Program-made: the position numbers and the translations under genes
The notes under the pieces: generated by a model
What the model was told of the DNA's origin: nothing
Seen by the model: the letters and a program-made list of their open reading frames with translations, nothing else
The model's database searches: none
NCBI GenBank assembly: GCA_902464345.1
Contig: CABQJA010000014.1
Span: 1-21,946 of the forward strand
DNA from: an uncultured Clostridium sp.
Lineage (GTDB): Bacteria; Bacillota; Clostridia; Lachnospirales; Lachnospiraceae
Direction: 5' to 3'
Length of the DNA stretch: 21,946 nt
In this document: positions 1 to 7,539 of the stretch, piece by piece
How positions within the stretch are numbered: position 1 is the stretch's first letter
Layout: each line of letters begins with the position of its first letter

Positions 1-647
1 GGGAGCTTCCGATTCGGTATGCGGTGGTGAAGTTTGATCTGAATGTAATCCGGATTCCGGGAGTTTACCTGCCGACGATCCGGAAAACACTGGCTATGGT
101 ACAGGAACGGGATCCAATGATATTTGATCGGGAGAAGCAGGAGAGCTATGGCCTGGGAGCATTAATTATGGACTGCCTGAAGGAACAGCAGGAGAAACAG
201 TTCGGGTATGAATTAAATATTTATTCCAATCTGGCAACGATGCTGATCCGCATGATCCGGAACTGGACACCGGAGCGCAAGGAGCTTCAGGGGACGGATA
301 AGGCCGAGACCGGAGAACAGTTTTTTGATCACATTCTGGAATATATCGATGCACATTCCGGAGAGGCACTCCGGGTACAGGAGCTGGCCGAGCAGAGTGG
401 AATGAGTTATTCGAATTTTGCGAAAATGTTTAAATTGCAATATGGACGTTCCTGTAAAGAGTATATAGAATATATCCGGATATCCAAAGCAGAGGAGCTG
501 GTGCTTTACAGCGACTACGAGATCAGCTACATTGCTCAGGAAACCGGGTTTGCAGATGCAAGCCACTTTATCCGGATATATAAGAAATTCAAGGAAGAAA
601 CTCCAAAGCAGGCAAGACTGCTTACAAAATCTCTAACAGAGTGTTGA
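1..647 (+). CDS. AraC-family transcriptional regulator, C-terminal part (5' end outside window)
   Basis: This is the 3' part of a DNA-binding regulator. The frame is open to the left edge (codons from position 3 read E-L-P-I-R-Y-A before the GTG pair at 24-29), so the true start lies upstream and the GTG at 24 is probably internal. The last ~100 codons (about 315-614) form the AraC/XylS domain: a first helix-turn-helix around ELAEQSGMSYSNFAKMF, the linker helix YIEYIRISKAEELV, and a second helix-turn-helix around EISYIAQETGFADASHFIRIYKKF, ending in the usual E-x-TPKQAR. The visible N-terminal part matches the end of a cupin-type sensor plus a helical dimerisation region. Full-length relatives are about 280-300 residues, so roughly 70-90 residues are missing. 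The effector is unknown. Its 3' end overlaps the convergent aminotransferase gene by 26 bases. The domain call is secure; the regulon is not known. Confidence 0.9.
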   Translation, partial: ELPIRYAVVKFDLNVIRIPGVYLPTIRKTLAMVQERDPMIFDREKQESYGLGALIMDCLKEQQEKQFGYELNIYSNLATMLIRMIRNWTPERKELQGTDKAETGEQFFDHILEYIDAHSGEALRVQELAEQSGMSYSNFAKMFKLQYGRSCKEYIEYIRISKAEELVLYSDYEISYIAQETGFADASHFIRIYKKFKEETPKQARLLTKSLTEC

Positions 648-1716
648 CCAGCCGGTCATCGTCCTCCGGGTTCAGGAAGCAGAAACGGATATACTCCGGA
701 CCGAGACCGATGAAGTTCGAACAGTCACGGATCATGAGGCCCTTCCGGATACAATGCTCAAACGCATCCGAAGCGGTCACGCCGTCCTTCAGGATCTGCA
801 GCAGGACAAAGTTGGTTGTCGGCTGGTATACCTTCAGAGTGCCTCTGGCGCGAAGGGTAGAGCAAATCAGACCCTGCTCCTGAGAGATCAGATCGCGGGT
901 TTTGCGGATATAGTCCTGATCGGTAAACATCACTGTTCCGGCATAGGCAGCCAGCGAGCTGATGGACCATGGATTGCTGTGCTTGCGCAGATAGCGGAGC
1001 AGCTTATCGTTTGATACACAGGCATAGCCGAGACGGAGCCCCGGTGCTGCAAAAAACTTTGACACACCGCGGAGTACGATCAGATTGTTGTATTTCTTTA
1101 CTAACGGGATTGCAGAGACCATGGATACGTCCTTAACAAACTCTACATAGGTCTCATCAACCAGAAGAAATGCGGAGCATTCCTTACATTTTTTAACAAT
1201 GGTCTCTACCTGACTGATGCTTAAACAGGTGGAGGTCGGATTATTCGGATTGCACAGAACCACCAAGTCTACAGATTCATCGATCTGCTCGCAGAGCTTG
1301 GTCGGATCTAATCTGAAATCATCCTCTGCGGATAAAACATAGTCAGTCACATCGCTCTTGATCGCCTTTAGATCACGTTTATATTCGGAATAGGTAGGTT
1401 CTACAACCAGAGTCTTCTTTGGCTTGATCGTCTGGATAAATGTAACGATCAGCTCTGTTGTGCCGCTTCCGGGCAGGATATGGTCTGCATCTGCACCGGT
1501 ATAGGCATGAATAGCTTCCCGCAGCTCTTTATAGTCCCGATCCGGATAATCGGTGAGAACATCGAGGTTCTCCTGCAGAGCTTTCTTTAAAACCGGAGAT
1601 AATCCAAGAGGATTTACATTGGAGGCGAATGGCCGGATATCTGCCCGCTTGATTCCATATAATTGTTCTACTTTCTCTAAATCACTGCCGTGAAACTGAT
1701 CTGCTGGCTGTAACAT
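622..1716 (-). CDS. PLP-dependent class I/II aminotransferase (HisC/CobD-like)
   Basis: A 364-residue fold-type I pyridoxal-phosphate enzyme. Visible landmarks are the PGSGTTELI phosphate-cup region (residues 82-90), CNPNNPTS (155-162), the PLP-contacting DET at 187-189, and the Schiff-base lysine K220 within GVSKFFAAPGLRLGY, with R228 in the conserved arginine position. The lysine segment and the SNPWSISSLA segment resemble CobD (threonine-phosphate decarboxylase) as much as histidinol-phosphate aminotransferase. With no cob or his genes nearby, the substrate is left open. The start was placed at the ATG complementary to 1714-1716 because AAGGAGAGG lies just upstream of it on the minus strand. 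A longer open frame reaching 1905 would overlap the neighbouring gene and encodes a non-conserved hydrophobic stretch. The gene is convergent with the AraC gene and divergent from the DUF5717 operon. Confidence 0.9.
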   Translation of the reverse strand: MLQPADQFHGSDLEKVEQLYGIKRADIRPFASNVNPLGLSPVLKKALQENLDVLTDYPDRDYKELREAIHAYTGADADHILPGSGTTELIVTFIQTIKPKKTLVVEPTYSEYKRDLKAIKSDVTDYVLSAEDDFRLDPTKLCEQIDESVDLVVLCNPNNPTSTCLSISQVETIVKKCKECSAFLLVDETYVEFVKDVSMVSAIPLVKKYNNLIVLRGVSKFFAAPGLRLGYACVSNDKLLRYLRKHSNPWSISSLAAYAGTVMFTDQDYIRKTRDLISQEQGLICSTLRARGTLKVYQPTTNFVLLQILKDGVTASDAFEHCIRKGLMIRDCSNFIGLGPEYIRFCFLNPEDDDRLVNTLLEIL

Positions 1717-1755
1717 AAAAATATCCCTCTCCTTCTTTTCTATTTCGACAATCTT

Positions 1756-1764
1756 TGGTATAAT
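1756..1764 (+). promoter_or_regulatory. Extended -10 promoter for the DUF5717 operon
   Basis: TGGTATAAT at 1756-1764 is a consensus TATAAT (1759-1764) preceded by the TG-N extension. The -35 region at the right distance (1736-1741, TTTTCT) is poor, which is usual for extended -10 promoters. Transcription would start near 1771, giving a leader of about 57 bases before the ATG at 1828. The call rests on motif and position only. Confidence 0.6.
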
Positions 1765-1786
1765 ATAGCTAATTATGTTATGGATT

Positions 1787-1816
1787 ATTATAGACCATAT
1801 CAGGAAGGATTGGCAA
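1787..1816 (-). promoter_or_regulatory. Sigma-A-type promoter for the minus-strand aminotransferase
   Basis: Read on the minus strand, TTGCCA (1816-1811) and TATAAT (1792-1787) are separated by 18 bases, which is a near-consensus promoter. The start would fall near 1780, giving a leader of about 64 bases that includes AAGGAGAGG before the ATG ending at 1716. It faces the plus-strand promoter at 1756-1764, so the two polymerases would run through each other's promoter. Confidence 0.55.
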
Positions 1817-1827
1817 GGGTGTTGTAG

Positions 1828-4800
1828 ATGAAAGAAAAAGTTGAACAGTATGCAAAGGGCGAGTTTGATGTCAGACGTCCACAGGTAGAGATATCTGCCG
1901 ATCATTTACAACTGAACATAGAAGCGGGTTCCCAGTATCAGGGGACACTGACCGTACAGTCTGTAAATGATCAGCGAATGAAAGCAATGGTATATGATAA
2001 CCGGTACCTGTTTAAGATTGAGCCTCATAATTTTATCGGAAAATCACAGGAGGTCGAGCTGACCTTTGACGCCGGTAAATGGGAGAAGGGTGAGAAGATC
2101 AACGGTATGATCTATCTGGTGACAGACGGAGGCGAGTTCCGCATTCCGTATGATATAGAGATCACGGCACCGGCAGTGGAGAGCTCTATGGGAGAGCTGG
2201 GCGATATGTTCCAGTTTGCAAGTCTTGCAGAGAATAACTGGAATGAGGCAGTCCGGCTGTTCACTTCGCAGGAGTTTTACCGTGCATTTCTGGAGCGGGA
2301 GCCGATGTATGCAGAGGTCTATAACAGTCTGACCCGGAGCCTGTCTGCCAGTCAGGCTATGGAGGAATTTCTGACCTATACGCATAAGAAACGTTCGTTA
2401 TCATTGGAAGTTCCGGAACACAGGCAGCAGCTGGCATATCATGAGGAGCCGGAGAAACACAGTCTGCAGCTGGTGAGAAACACCTGGGGCTATCTGAATG
2501 CAGAGGTGACCTCTGATGTGCGATTTATAAAGCCGTTGAAGCATTATGTCAGTATGGAAGATTTTATCGGAAATAAATACGCACTGGAGTATATGGTATT
2601 TCCGGAATACATGGAGCGGGATTCCAATCTTGGACATATTACGATCGAGACCGCATACCAGAAGCTTGTGGTGGAGATCGTGATCCGGACGGAGGCTGTT
2701 AATAAGCCGGAGCCACCGCATCTGTTCCGCAACAGTCATATTATAAAGGTACATCAGTGCAGTCTGATCACCAGCTATCTGGACTTCCGGACCGGGAAGC
2801 TGCCACTGGATAAATACGTAGAGAAAACATTATATGCCTTACGGAATCTGGTGCAGTATTGTAAGGAGGATCAGCTATACCGGCTGGGAATCCTCCATAT
2901 GAACATTCTGGCGGGCAATCAGATCATGGTGGAGGAAGAGTTTAAGCGGATCGATGCAGATCAGGACCGAATGGTAGAGGGCAGTCAGGCATCCAGCTAT
3001 TATGCATACCTGAAGGCACTGGCCTATAAGGATGCGGATTCGGTTGCGAGAGCCAGAGCCATGATCCAGGAGAAGTTTGAAACACAGGGCGAGAAGCTGT
3101 TCTATTTCTGGCTGCTGACATTTCTGGATGATTCTCAGGATACGGGGAAGGGACCGGTCTATGCGCAGATCCAGAAGCTTTACGAGCAGGGAATCCACAG
3201 CCCGATCCTATATTATGAATTATGTGATATGTTTAACCGGGAACCGCTGATGCTTCGGAAGCTGGATGCTCTGGAGGTATCTGCGATCCGTTGGGGTATG
3301 CATCACGAATACATTTCGGATGATGTATTGCATATCTGTGTAGAGCTGGCGGGAAAGGAGCATGGATTCCAGAAGAATCTGTTCCGCCTGTTGCAGGAGA
3401 TCGATACACAGAAGCCGGAGCTGAACGCACTGAATGTGATCTGCAGTATGCTGATCCGAGCGAATTGCTGTAAAGAAGAGTATCACGATTATTTTGATCG
3501 TGGGATCCGTCAGGGCTTAAAGCTGATCGGTATTTATGAATGTTATATCCGCAGTATGAATCTGAAGGAATATCCGGTACTGCCGGAGGCTGTATTGCGA
3601 TATCTGATCTACAGTCATACATTAACAGAATATGAGCAGGCATATCTGTATGCCAATCTGATCCGGAATAAGACGACCTATCCGCAGCTATATGGCGAGA
3701 TGGTGCCTGTGATCGAGAACTTTATGGAAGAACAGATCGTAAAGGGTGCGATTCATGAATTTCTGCTGGTAATCTATAAGGAGTTCCTGAATCCGAAGCA
3801 GATCAATCCGAAGTATGCGGCCAGACTGACCAATATTATTTTCAAACGGCGGCTGACCTGCACGAATCCGGGGATCAAAGCGGTCGTTGTAACCCATAAG
3901 GAGCTGAAGGATGAACAGCAGGTGCCGGTTATTGACGGCAGAGCCTATATTGATATTGTAACGGATTCCGCAGTTGTGACACTGATCGACACCAGAGGAA
4001 ACCGGTATGTGAGTACCATGCCGTACCGGCTGGAACGACTGGTGAATACCGGAGTATTTCTGGACACCTGCCGGCATTATAATCCGTCCGATGCCCGGTT
4101 ATTGGCATACATTTACAGTGAAATGGAGCACAGGCATCTGCGGGATGCCAGAGATGTGAATCAGGCACGGGATATTCTGGAGTGTCAGGAGTTAAGCTAT
4201 CAGGCAAGGCAGCAGGTGTTGCTGCAGATTATAGAGTATTATCTGGAGAATTATGATGGAGATATTCTGGAAAAGTACCTGCTGCAGGTAGATCTGGATT
4301 ATCTGGATAAGCTCCACAGTGCGGAGATTATTTCCGGATATATTATGCGTGGTATGAACCGGAAGGCATATGAGGCCATCCGGAGATTCGGATATGGAGA
4401 TGTGGAGATCTCCAGACTGCTGCGTCTGGCATCGTACATTGTTACAGATACGGATATTATGGGGGATGAGGCGTTGACCTCGCTCTGTATCTATCTGTAT
4501 CAGAAGGGACAGTATAATGATCGGACGATACAGTATCTGATTTTCTATTACAAGGCAGATACGAAAGAACTGGCGAAGCTGTGGGAGGTTGCCATGGTTG
4601 TGCTGGGAGAGGCCAGAGAGCTGGAGGAGAATATTCTGGCACAGCTGATATTTGCGGATGCAAGCCTCGACAATGCAATGGACATTTTCCGGTCTTATTA
4701 TAAGGGAAGGCACCGGGGAATGGTTACCAAGGCCTTCTTAAAACGAATGGCATATCTGTACTTTATCCGGGAAGAATGGGTACCGGATTCCGTGTTTGAG

Positions 4801-5397
4801 TATCTGATGCTGGAGATTGGCAAGGGAGAGATTCAGGATGATATCTGCCATGGTGCCATGCTCTGGTATCTGTCGAAGTGTATCCGGCTGACACAGGAAG
4901 AAACGACCTATGTTGCCGCTACGGTAGGAAGATTTTTGAACCGGGGCATTCTGCTTCCGTTCTTTAAGTCCTTTGCAGATATTGTAGATCTGCCACAGGA
5001 GCTGTTCCTGAAGACCTATCTGATCTATAAGGGAGAGGAACGTCAGGAGGTAATCGTAAATTACAGTGTGGGAACCAGTGAACTGCAGACACTGGATTTC
5101 CGTCCGTGCCGGATGGAGGAACGGATTCCGGGCTATTATGTACAGGAATTTGTTGTATTCCATGGCGAGCAGCTGTTATATCATTTTGCAGAGAAATATA
5201 CCGGTAAGGTAACCCTGATCGAGAGTGACAGTATCCGGAGTGATGCTTATTCACAGGATGCACCGGAGAGCCGGTTTGAACGGCTGAATCAGATGCTGAT
5301 TCATCAGGAAATGCGGGATGCAGAAGGGCTGACTGCATCCATGGAGGAATATATGAAATACAGCCATGTATTTGAAGAGGTCATGAGGATCTTATAG
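1828..5397 (+). CDS. DUF5717 family giant protein, first gene of the four-gene locus
   Basis: A 1189-residue protein that I recognise as DUF5717, a large family seen in Lachnospiraceae with no known function. No signal peptide or membrane helix is visible, so it is probably cytoplasmic. It begins with two beta-rich modules of similar layout (about residues 25-115 and 200-290). Each has an F-I-G-(N)-K turn followed by strands ending in an I-x-I-type edge. A long alpha-helical region follows with many aromatic/Leu-patterned helices, compatible with TPR- or HEAT-like repeats. It is interrupted by a beta segment near 682-740 and followed by a C-terminal beta segment from about residue 1060 to 1150. 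The ATG at 1828 is directly preceded by an in-frame TAG (1825-1827), which fixes the start; AAGGGTG six bases upstream is a modest ribosome site. The next gene begins 15 bases after the stop. A scaffold role is inference. Confidence 0.9.
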   Translation: MKEKVEQYAKGEFDVRRPQVEISADHLQLNIEAGSQYQGTLTVQSVNDQRMKAMVYDNRYLFKIEPHNFIGKSQEVELTFDAGKWEKGEKINGMIYLVTDGGEFRIPYDIEITAPAVESSMGELGDMFQFASLAENNWNEAVRLFTSQEFYRAFLEREPMYAEVYNSLTRSLSASQAMEEFLTYTHKKRSLSLEVPEHRQQLAYHEEPEKHSLQLVRNTWGYLNAEVTSDVRFIKPLKHYVSMEDFIGNKYALEYMVFPEYMERDSNLGHITIETAYQKLVVEIVIRTEAVNKPEPPHLFRNSHIIKVHQCSLITSYLDFRTGKLPLDKYVEKTLYALRNLVQYCKEDQLYRLGILHMNILAGNQIMVEEEFKRIDADQDRMVEGSQASSYYAYLKALAYKDADSVARARAMIQEKFETQGEKLFYFWLLTFLDDSQDTGKGPVYAQIQKLYEQGIHSPILYYELCDMFNREPLMLRKLDALEVSAIRWGMHHEYISDDVLHICVELAGKEHGFQKNLFRLLQEIDTQKPELNALNVICSMLIRANCCKEEYHDYFDRGIRQGLKLIGIYECYIRSMNLKEYPVLPEAVLRYLIYSHTLTEYEQAYLYANLIRNKTTYPQLYGEMVPVIENFMEEQIVKGAIHEFLLVIYKEFLNPKQINPKYAARLTNIIFKRRLTCTNPGIKAVVVTHKELKDEQQVPVIDGRAYIDIVTDSAVVTLIDTRGNRYVSTMPYRLERLVNTGVFLDTCRHYNPSDARLLAYIYSEMEHRHLRDARDVNQARDILECQELSYQARQQVLLQIIEYYLENYDGDILEKYLLQVDLDYLDKLHSAEIISGYIMRGMNRKAYEAIRRFGYGDVEISRLLRLASYIVTDTDIMGDEALTSLCIYLYQKGQYNDRTIQYLIFYYKADTKELAKLWEVAMVVLGEARELEENILAQLIFADASLDNAMDIFRSYYKGRHRGMVTKAFLKRMAYLYFIREEWVPDSVFEYLMLEIGKGEIQDDICHGAMLWYLSKCIRLTQEETTYVAATVGRFLNRGILLPFFKSFADIVDLPQELFLKTYLIYKGEERQEVIVNYSVGTSELQTLDFRPCRMEERIPGYYVQEFVVFHGEQLLYHFAEKYTGKVTLIESDSIRSDAYSQDAPESRFERLNQMLIHQEMRDAEGLTASMEEYMKYSHVFEEVMRIL

Positions 5398-5412
5398 AAA
5401 GGGGACAGCTTC

Positions 5413-6675
5413 ATGCAGAAATTTTATTTGGGAATGGATGTATGTGCGGAATATACGCAGTTAAGCTTTTTTAATCAGCAGACAAAAGAGCCGGAGTCCA
5501 TCTGCCAGCTGAATACCGTCGATACCTATCTGCTGCCGAATGTGGCATTTTTCGGAGAGGAAAAGGGGCAGTGGTATATCGGAAGCGATGCACTGGAGCA
5601 TCGCTTCCATCAGAAAGGAACCATGCTGGAGCAGGTCGTGGAGAAGCTGGAATCTACGGAGCGGATGACTTTCCGGGAGGAGAATTATACCTATGAGGAT
5701 GTACTGCTGCTGATTCTGAAGGGACATATCATGGACTTTATCAACCGCTATGAGGATGCACAGATTGAGCGGCTGGTCGTAACGGTTTATAAGTATTCGC
5801 ATGCCTTGTTCCGGGTATTGCATATGCTGCAGGATGAGCTGGAGTTATATGGTGACAGGTTCTTTATTATCGGACATACCAGTGCGTATCTGCATTTCAT
5901 CTTCCAGCAGCCGGAGAGCCTTCGGAATAACAGCGTCGGGCTGTTTGACTACGGACCGGAGGGAATGGATTTCTATCGGGTAGATATTGCCAGAAGAACG
6001 ACTCCGCAGGTGGTAACAGTGATTCACAGAGACTACCGGGAGCAGATGGGATATTACCGGATCTATGATGATAAGCGGGAGCTGGACCAGAGATTTCTGG
6101 AGATCGTAAATGAAGTGCTGCGGGAGTCCTATATGTCTTCGGTTTATCTGACAGGAGTGGGATTCTCGGAGGTATGGGCGAACGCATCCCAGAATGCACT
6201 GTGTAACGGCAGACGGGTATTTGTCGGACAGAATATTTATACCAAGGGTGCCTGCTATGCGGCATATATCGGCTCCAATGTCATTAATCCGGCTAAATAT
6301 ATCGTAAATGCCGAGGATATGGTACACAGTGATATCGGAATTTTAAGCGGAGACAGTACCGGTACCTTTATTCCGATTGCCAGAGGCGGCAGAGAGTGGT
6401 ATAACGTGCATGGAAAAATATATGTCTGCCTGGATGATACCAACCGGGTAGAGCTGTTATATAAGAATCATTACACAAAGGAGGCAATGCGTGAGATCAT
6501 AGAGATTCACGGACTGCCATCCAGACCGAACAAGACGACCAGGCTTTCGCTGGAGGTTGAGATGTACAGCGGGTGCAAGGGCTCGGTTGTGATTCGGGAT
6601 GAAGGATTTGGAAAACTATATCCGACAACGAACAAGATTTATCGTAAGGATTTTGTGCTGGATAAAGATGAGTAG
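5413..6675 (+). CDS. DUF5716 family protein, Hsp70/actin-fold ATPase-like
   Basis: A 420-residue protein recognised as DUF5716, whose pattern follows the Hsp70 nucleotide-binding domain. YLGMDVCAEYTQLSFF (5-20) sits where DnaK has its phosphate-1 loop. LPNVAFF...YIGSDA (41-60) matches the TPS-x-V-x-F/VG-x-x-A segment. LVVTVYKYSHALFRVL (121-136) and IIGHTSAYLHFIF (152-164) match the ITVPA and NEPTAAALAYG segments. VGLFDYGPEGMDFYRVD (175-191) matches phosphate-2, and SVYLTGVGFSEVW (243-255) the adenosine loop. A beta-rich C-terminal segment (about 328-405) ends in V-V-I-R-D-E-G-F-G, reminiscent of a substrate-binding sandwich. The glycine- and threonine-rich loops of active Hsp70 are altered (DVCA instead of DLGT, DYGPEG instead of DLGGGT), so ATP turnover is doubtful. 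A strong AAAGGGG ribosome site precedes the ATG. It lies 15 bases after DUF5717 and 18 before the TPR gene. Confidence 0.85.
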   Translation: MQKFYLGMDVCAEYTQLSFFNQQTKEPESICQLNTVDTYLLPNVAFFGEEKGQWYIGSDALEHRFHQKGTMLEQVVEKLESTERMTFREENYTYEDVLLLILKGHIMDFINRYEDAQIERLVVTVYKYSHALFRVLHMLQDELELYGDRFFIIGHTSAYLHFIFQQPESLRNNSVGLFDYGPEGMDFYRVDIARRTTPQVVTVIHRDYREQMGYYRIYDDKRELDQRFLEIVNEVLRESYMSSVYLTGVGFSEVWANASQNALCNGRRVFVGQNIYTKGACYAAYIGSNVINPAKYIVNAEDMVHSDIGILSGDSTGTFIPIARGGREWYNVHGKIYVCLDDTNRVELLYKNHYTKEAMREIIEIHGLPSRPNKTTRLSLEVEMYSGCKGSVVIRDEGFGKLYPTTNKIYRKDFVLDKDE

Positions 6676-6693
6676 ACAGGAAGGATCAGAATT

Positions 6694-7527
6694 ATGGGAA
6701 GAATTATTCTATGCCAGACCAGGCAGGCGGTAATTCCATATCGGTTTACAAATACAAAGGTAGAGGTATATTCCTACGAGGAGCTGTGCTTTTATATCTA
6801 TAACAATGTGGCACTGTTAAATCCGGAACAGTTTCAGGGGAAGCTGGTGCAGTGGATCAAGACAGAGCTTGAGATGGAGGAGCTGGCGAACCGGCTGATG
6901 GAGAAGCTGGCAGCAGAGGTATCTCTGACGGAGCTTCTGGTGACCATTCTTTCCGCAGGGAATTATTATGAGCCGGCGGAGATCCAGCAGTTCCGTGATA
7001 AGCAGGAGCTTGTGGCATTGCTGCCGGAGGAAGAAAAGCTGAAGTTAAAGGCAGATAGTTTCCTGATGTATAAGAGACTGTTGAAGGCAATCTCGCTTTA
7101 TAATACGATTCTTCGGAAAGAGGATCAGATCGAGGATCGGCGATTCCTCGGTGATGTATATCATAACAAGGGCGTGGCGCTGGCAAAGAATATGGAAGTC
7201 ACAAATGCGAAGCTGGCATTTCTGGAGGCATTTGAACGGAATCAGAAGCAGGCATCTTTGGAGGCCTACCTGATACTTCGATTACAAGAGGAAGAGGAAA
7301 CCGTTGTAGAGCAGGAGGCCAGAGCCTTTGGAATGGATGAGGCTGACTTCCAGCGCCTGAAAATGCAGCTGGAGGATGCAACAGAGGATGCGGAAAGTAC
7401 ATCCGCCTACACCCGCTATCAGAAGGCATTGTATAATAAGGAGCGGGGCGATTATGAGGCATTTAATCAGCGAATCGATATGATGCTCAATCAGTGGAAG
7501 GAAGATTTCAGGGAGCAGATTGTATAA
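6694..7527 (+). CDS. Conserved TPR-like protein of the DUF5717/DUF5716 locus
   Basis: A 277-residue soluble protein with no signal peptide or membrane segment. The N-terminal 65 residues include the motif VYSYEELCFYIYNN (25-38) and an aromatic/Leu-patterned helix pair. I recall similar N-termini in hypothetical proteins encoded beside DUF5716 in Lachnospiraceae. Residues about 119-184 have the helix-turn-helix spacing of tetratricopeptide repeats: a helix ending in YNTILRKED, then DVYHNKGVALAKNMEVTNAK followed by AFLEAFERNQ. The C-terminal part (190-277) is highly charged and helical. It most likely binds a partner protein, plausibly one of its operon neighbours. AGGAAGG upstream supports the ATG at 6694. 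It is spaced 18 bases from the preceding gene and 12 from the next. There is no enzymatic motif, and the function is not known. Confidence 0.75.
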   Translation: MGRIILCQTRQAVIPYRFTNTKVEVYSYEELCFYIYNNVALLNPEQFQGKLVQWIKTELEMEELANRLMEKLAAEVSLTELLVTILSAGNYYEPAEIQQFRDKQELVALLPEEEKLKLKADSFLMYKRLLKAISLYNTILRKEDQIEDRRFLGDVYHNKGVALAKNMEVTNAKLAFLEAFERNQKQASLEAYLILRLQEEEETVVEQEARAFGMDEADFQRLKMQLEDATEDAESTSAYTRYQKALYNKERGDYEAFNQRIDMMLNQWKEDFREQIV

Positions 7528-7539
7528 GCAGGAGACAGT

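Noticed and set aside
1717..1905. Upstream extension of the aminotransferase frame by 63 residues
   Set aside because: It would overlap the DUF5717 start and both promoters, has no ribosome site, and the ATG at 1714-1716 (minus strand) has an ideal AAGGAGAGG.
5413..6675. Reading DUF5716 as an ordinary DnaK or a cell-shape protein such as MreB
   Set aside because: The phosphate-binding loops are not canonical, and there is no DnaK linker or lid and no MreB membrane helix. Only the fold family is supported.
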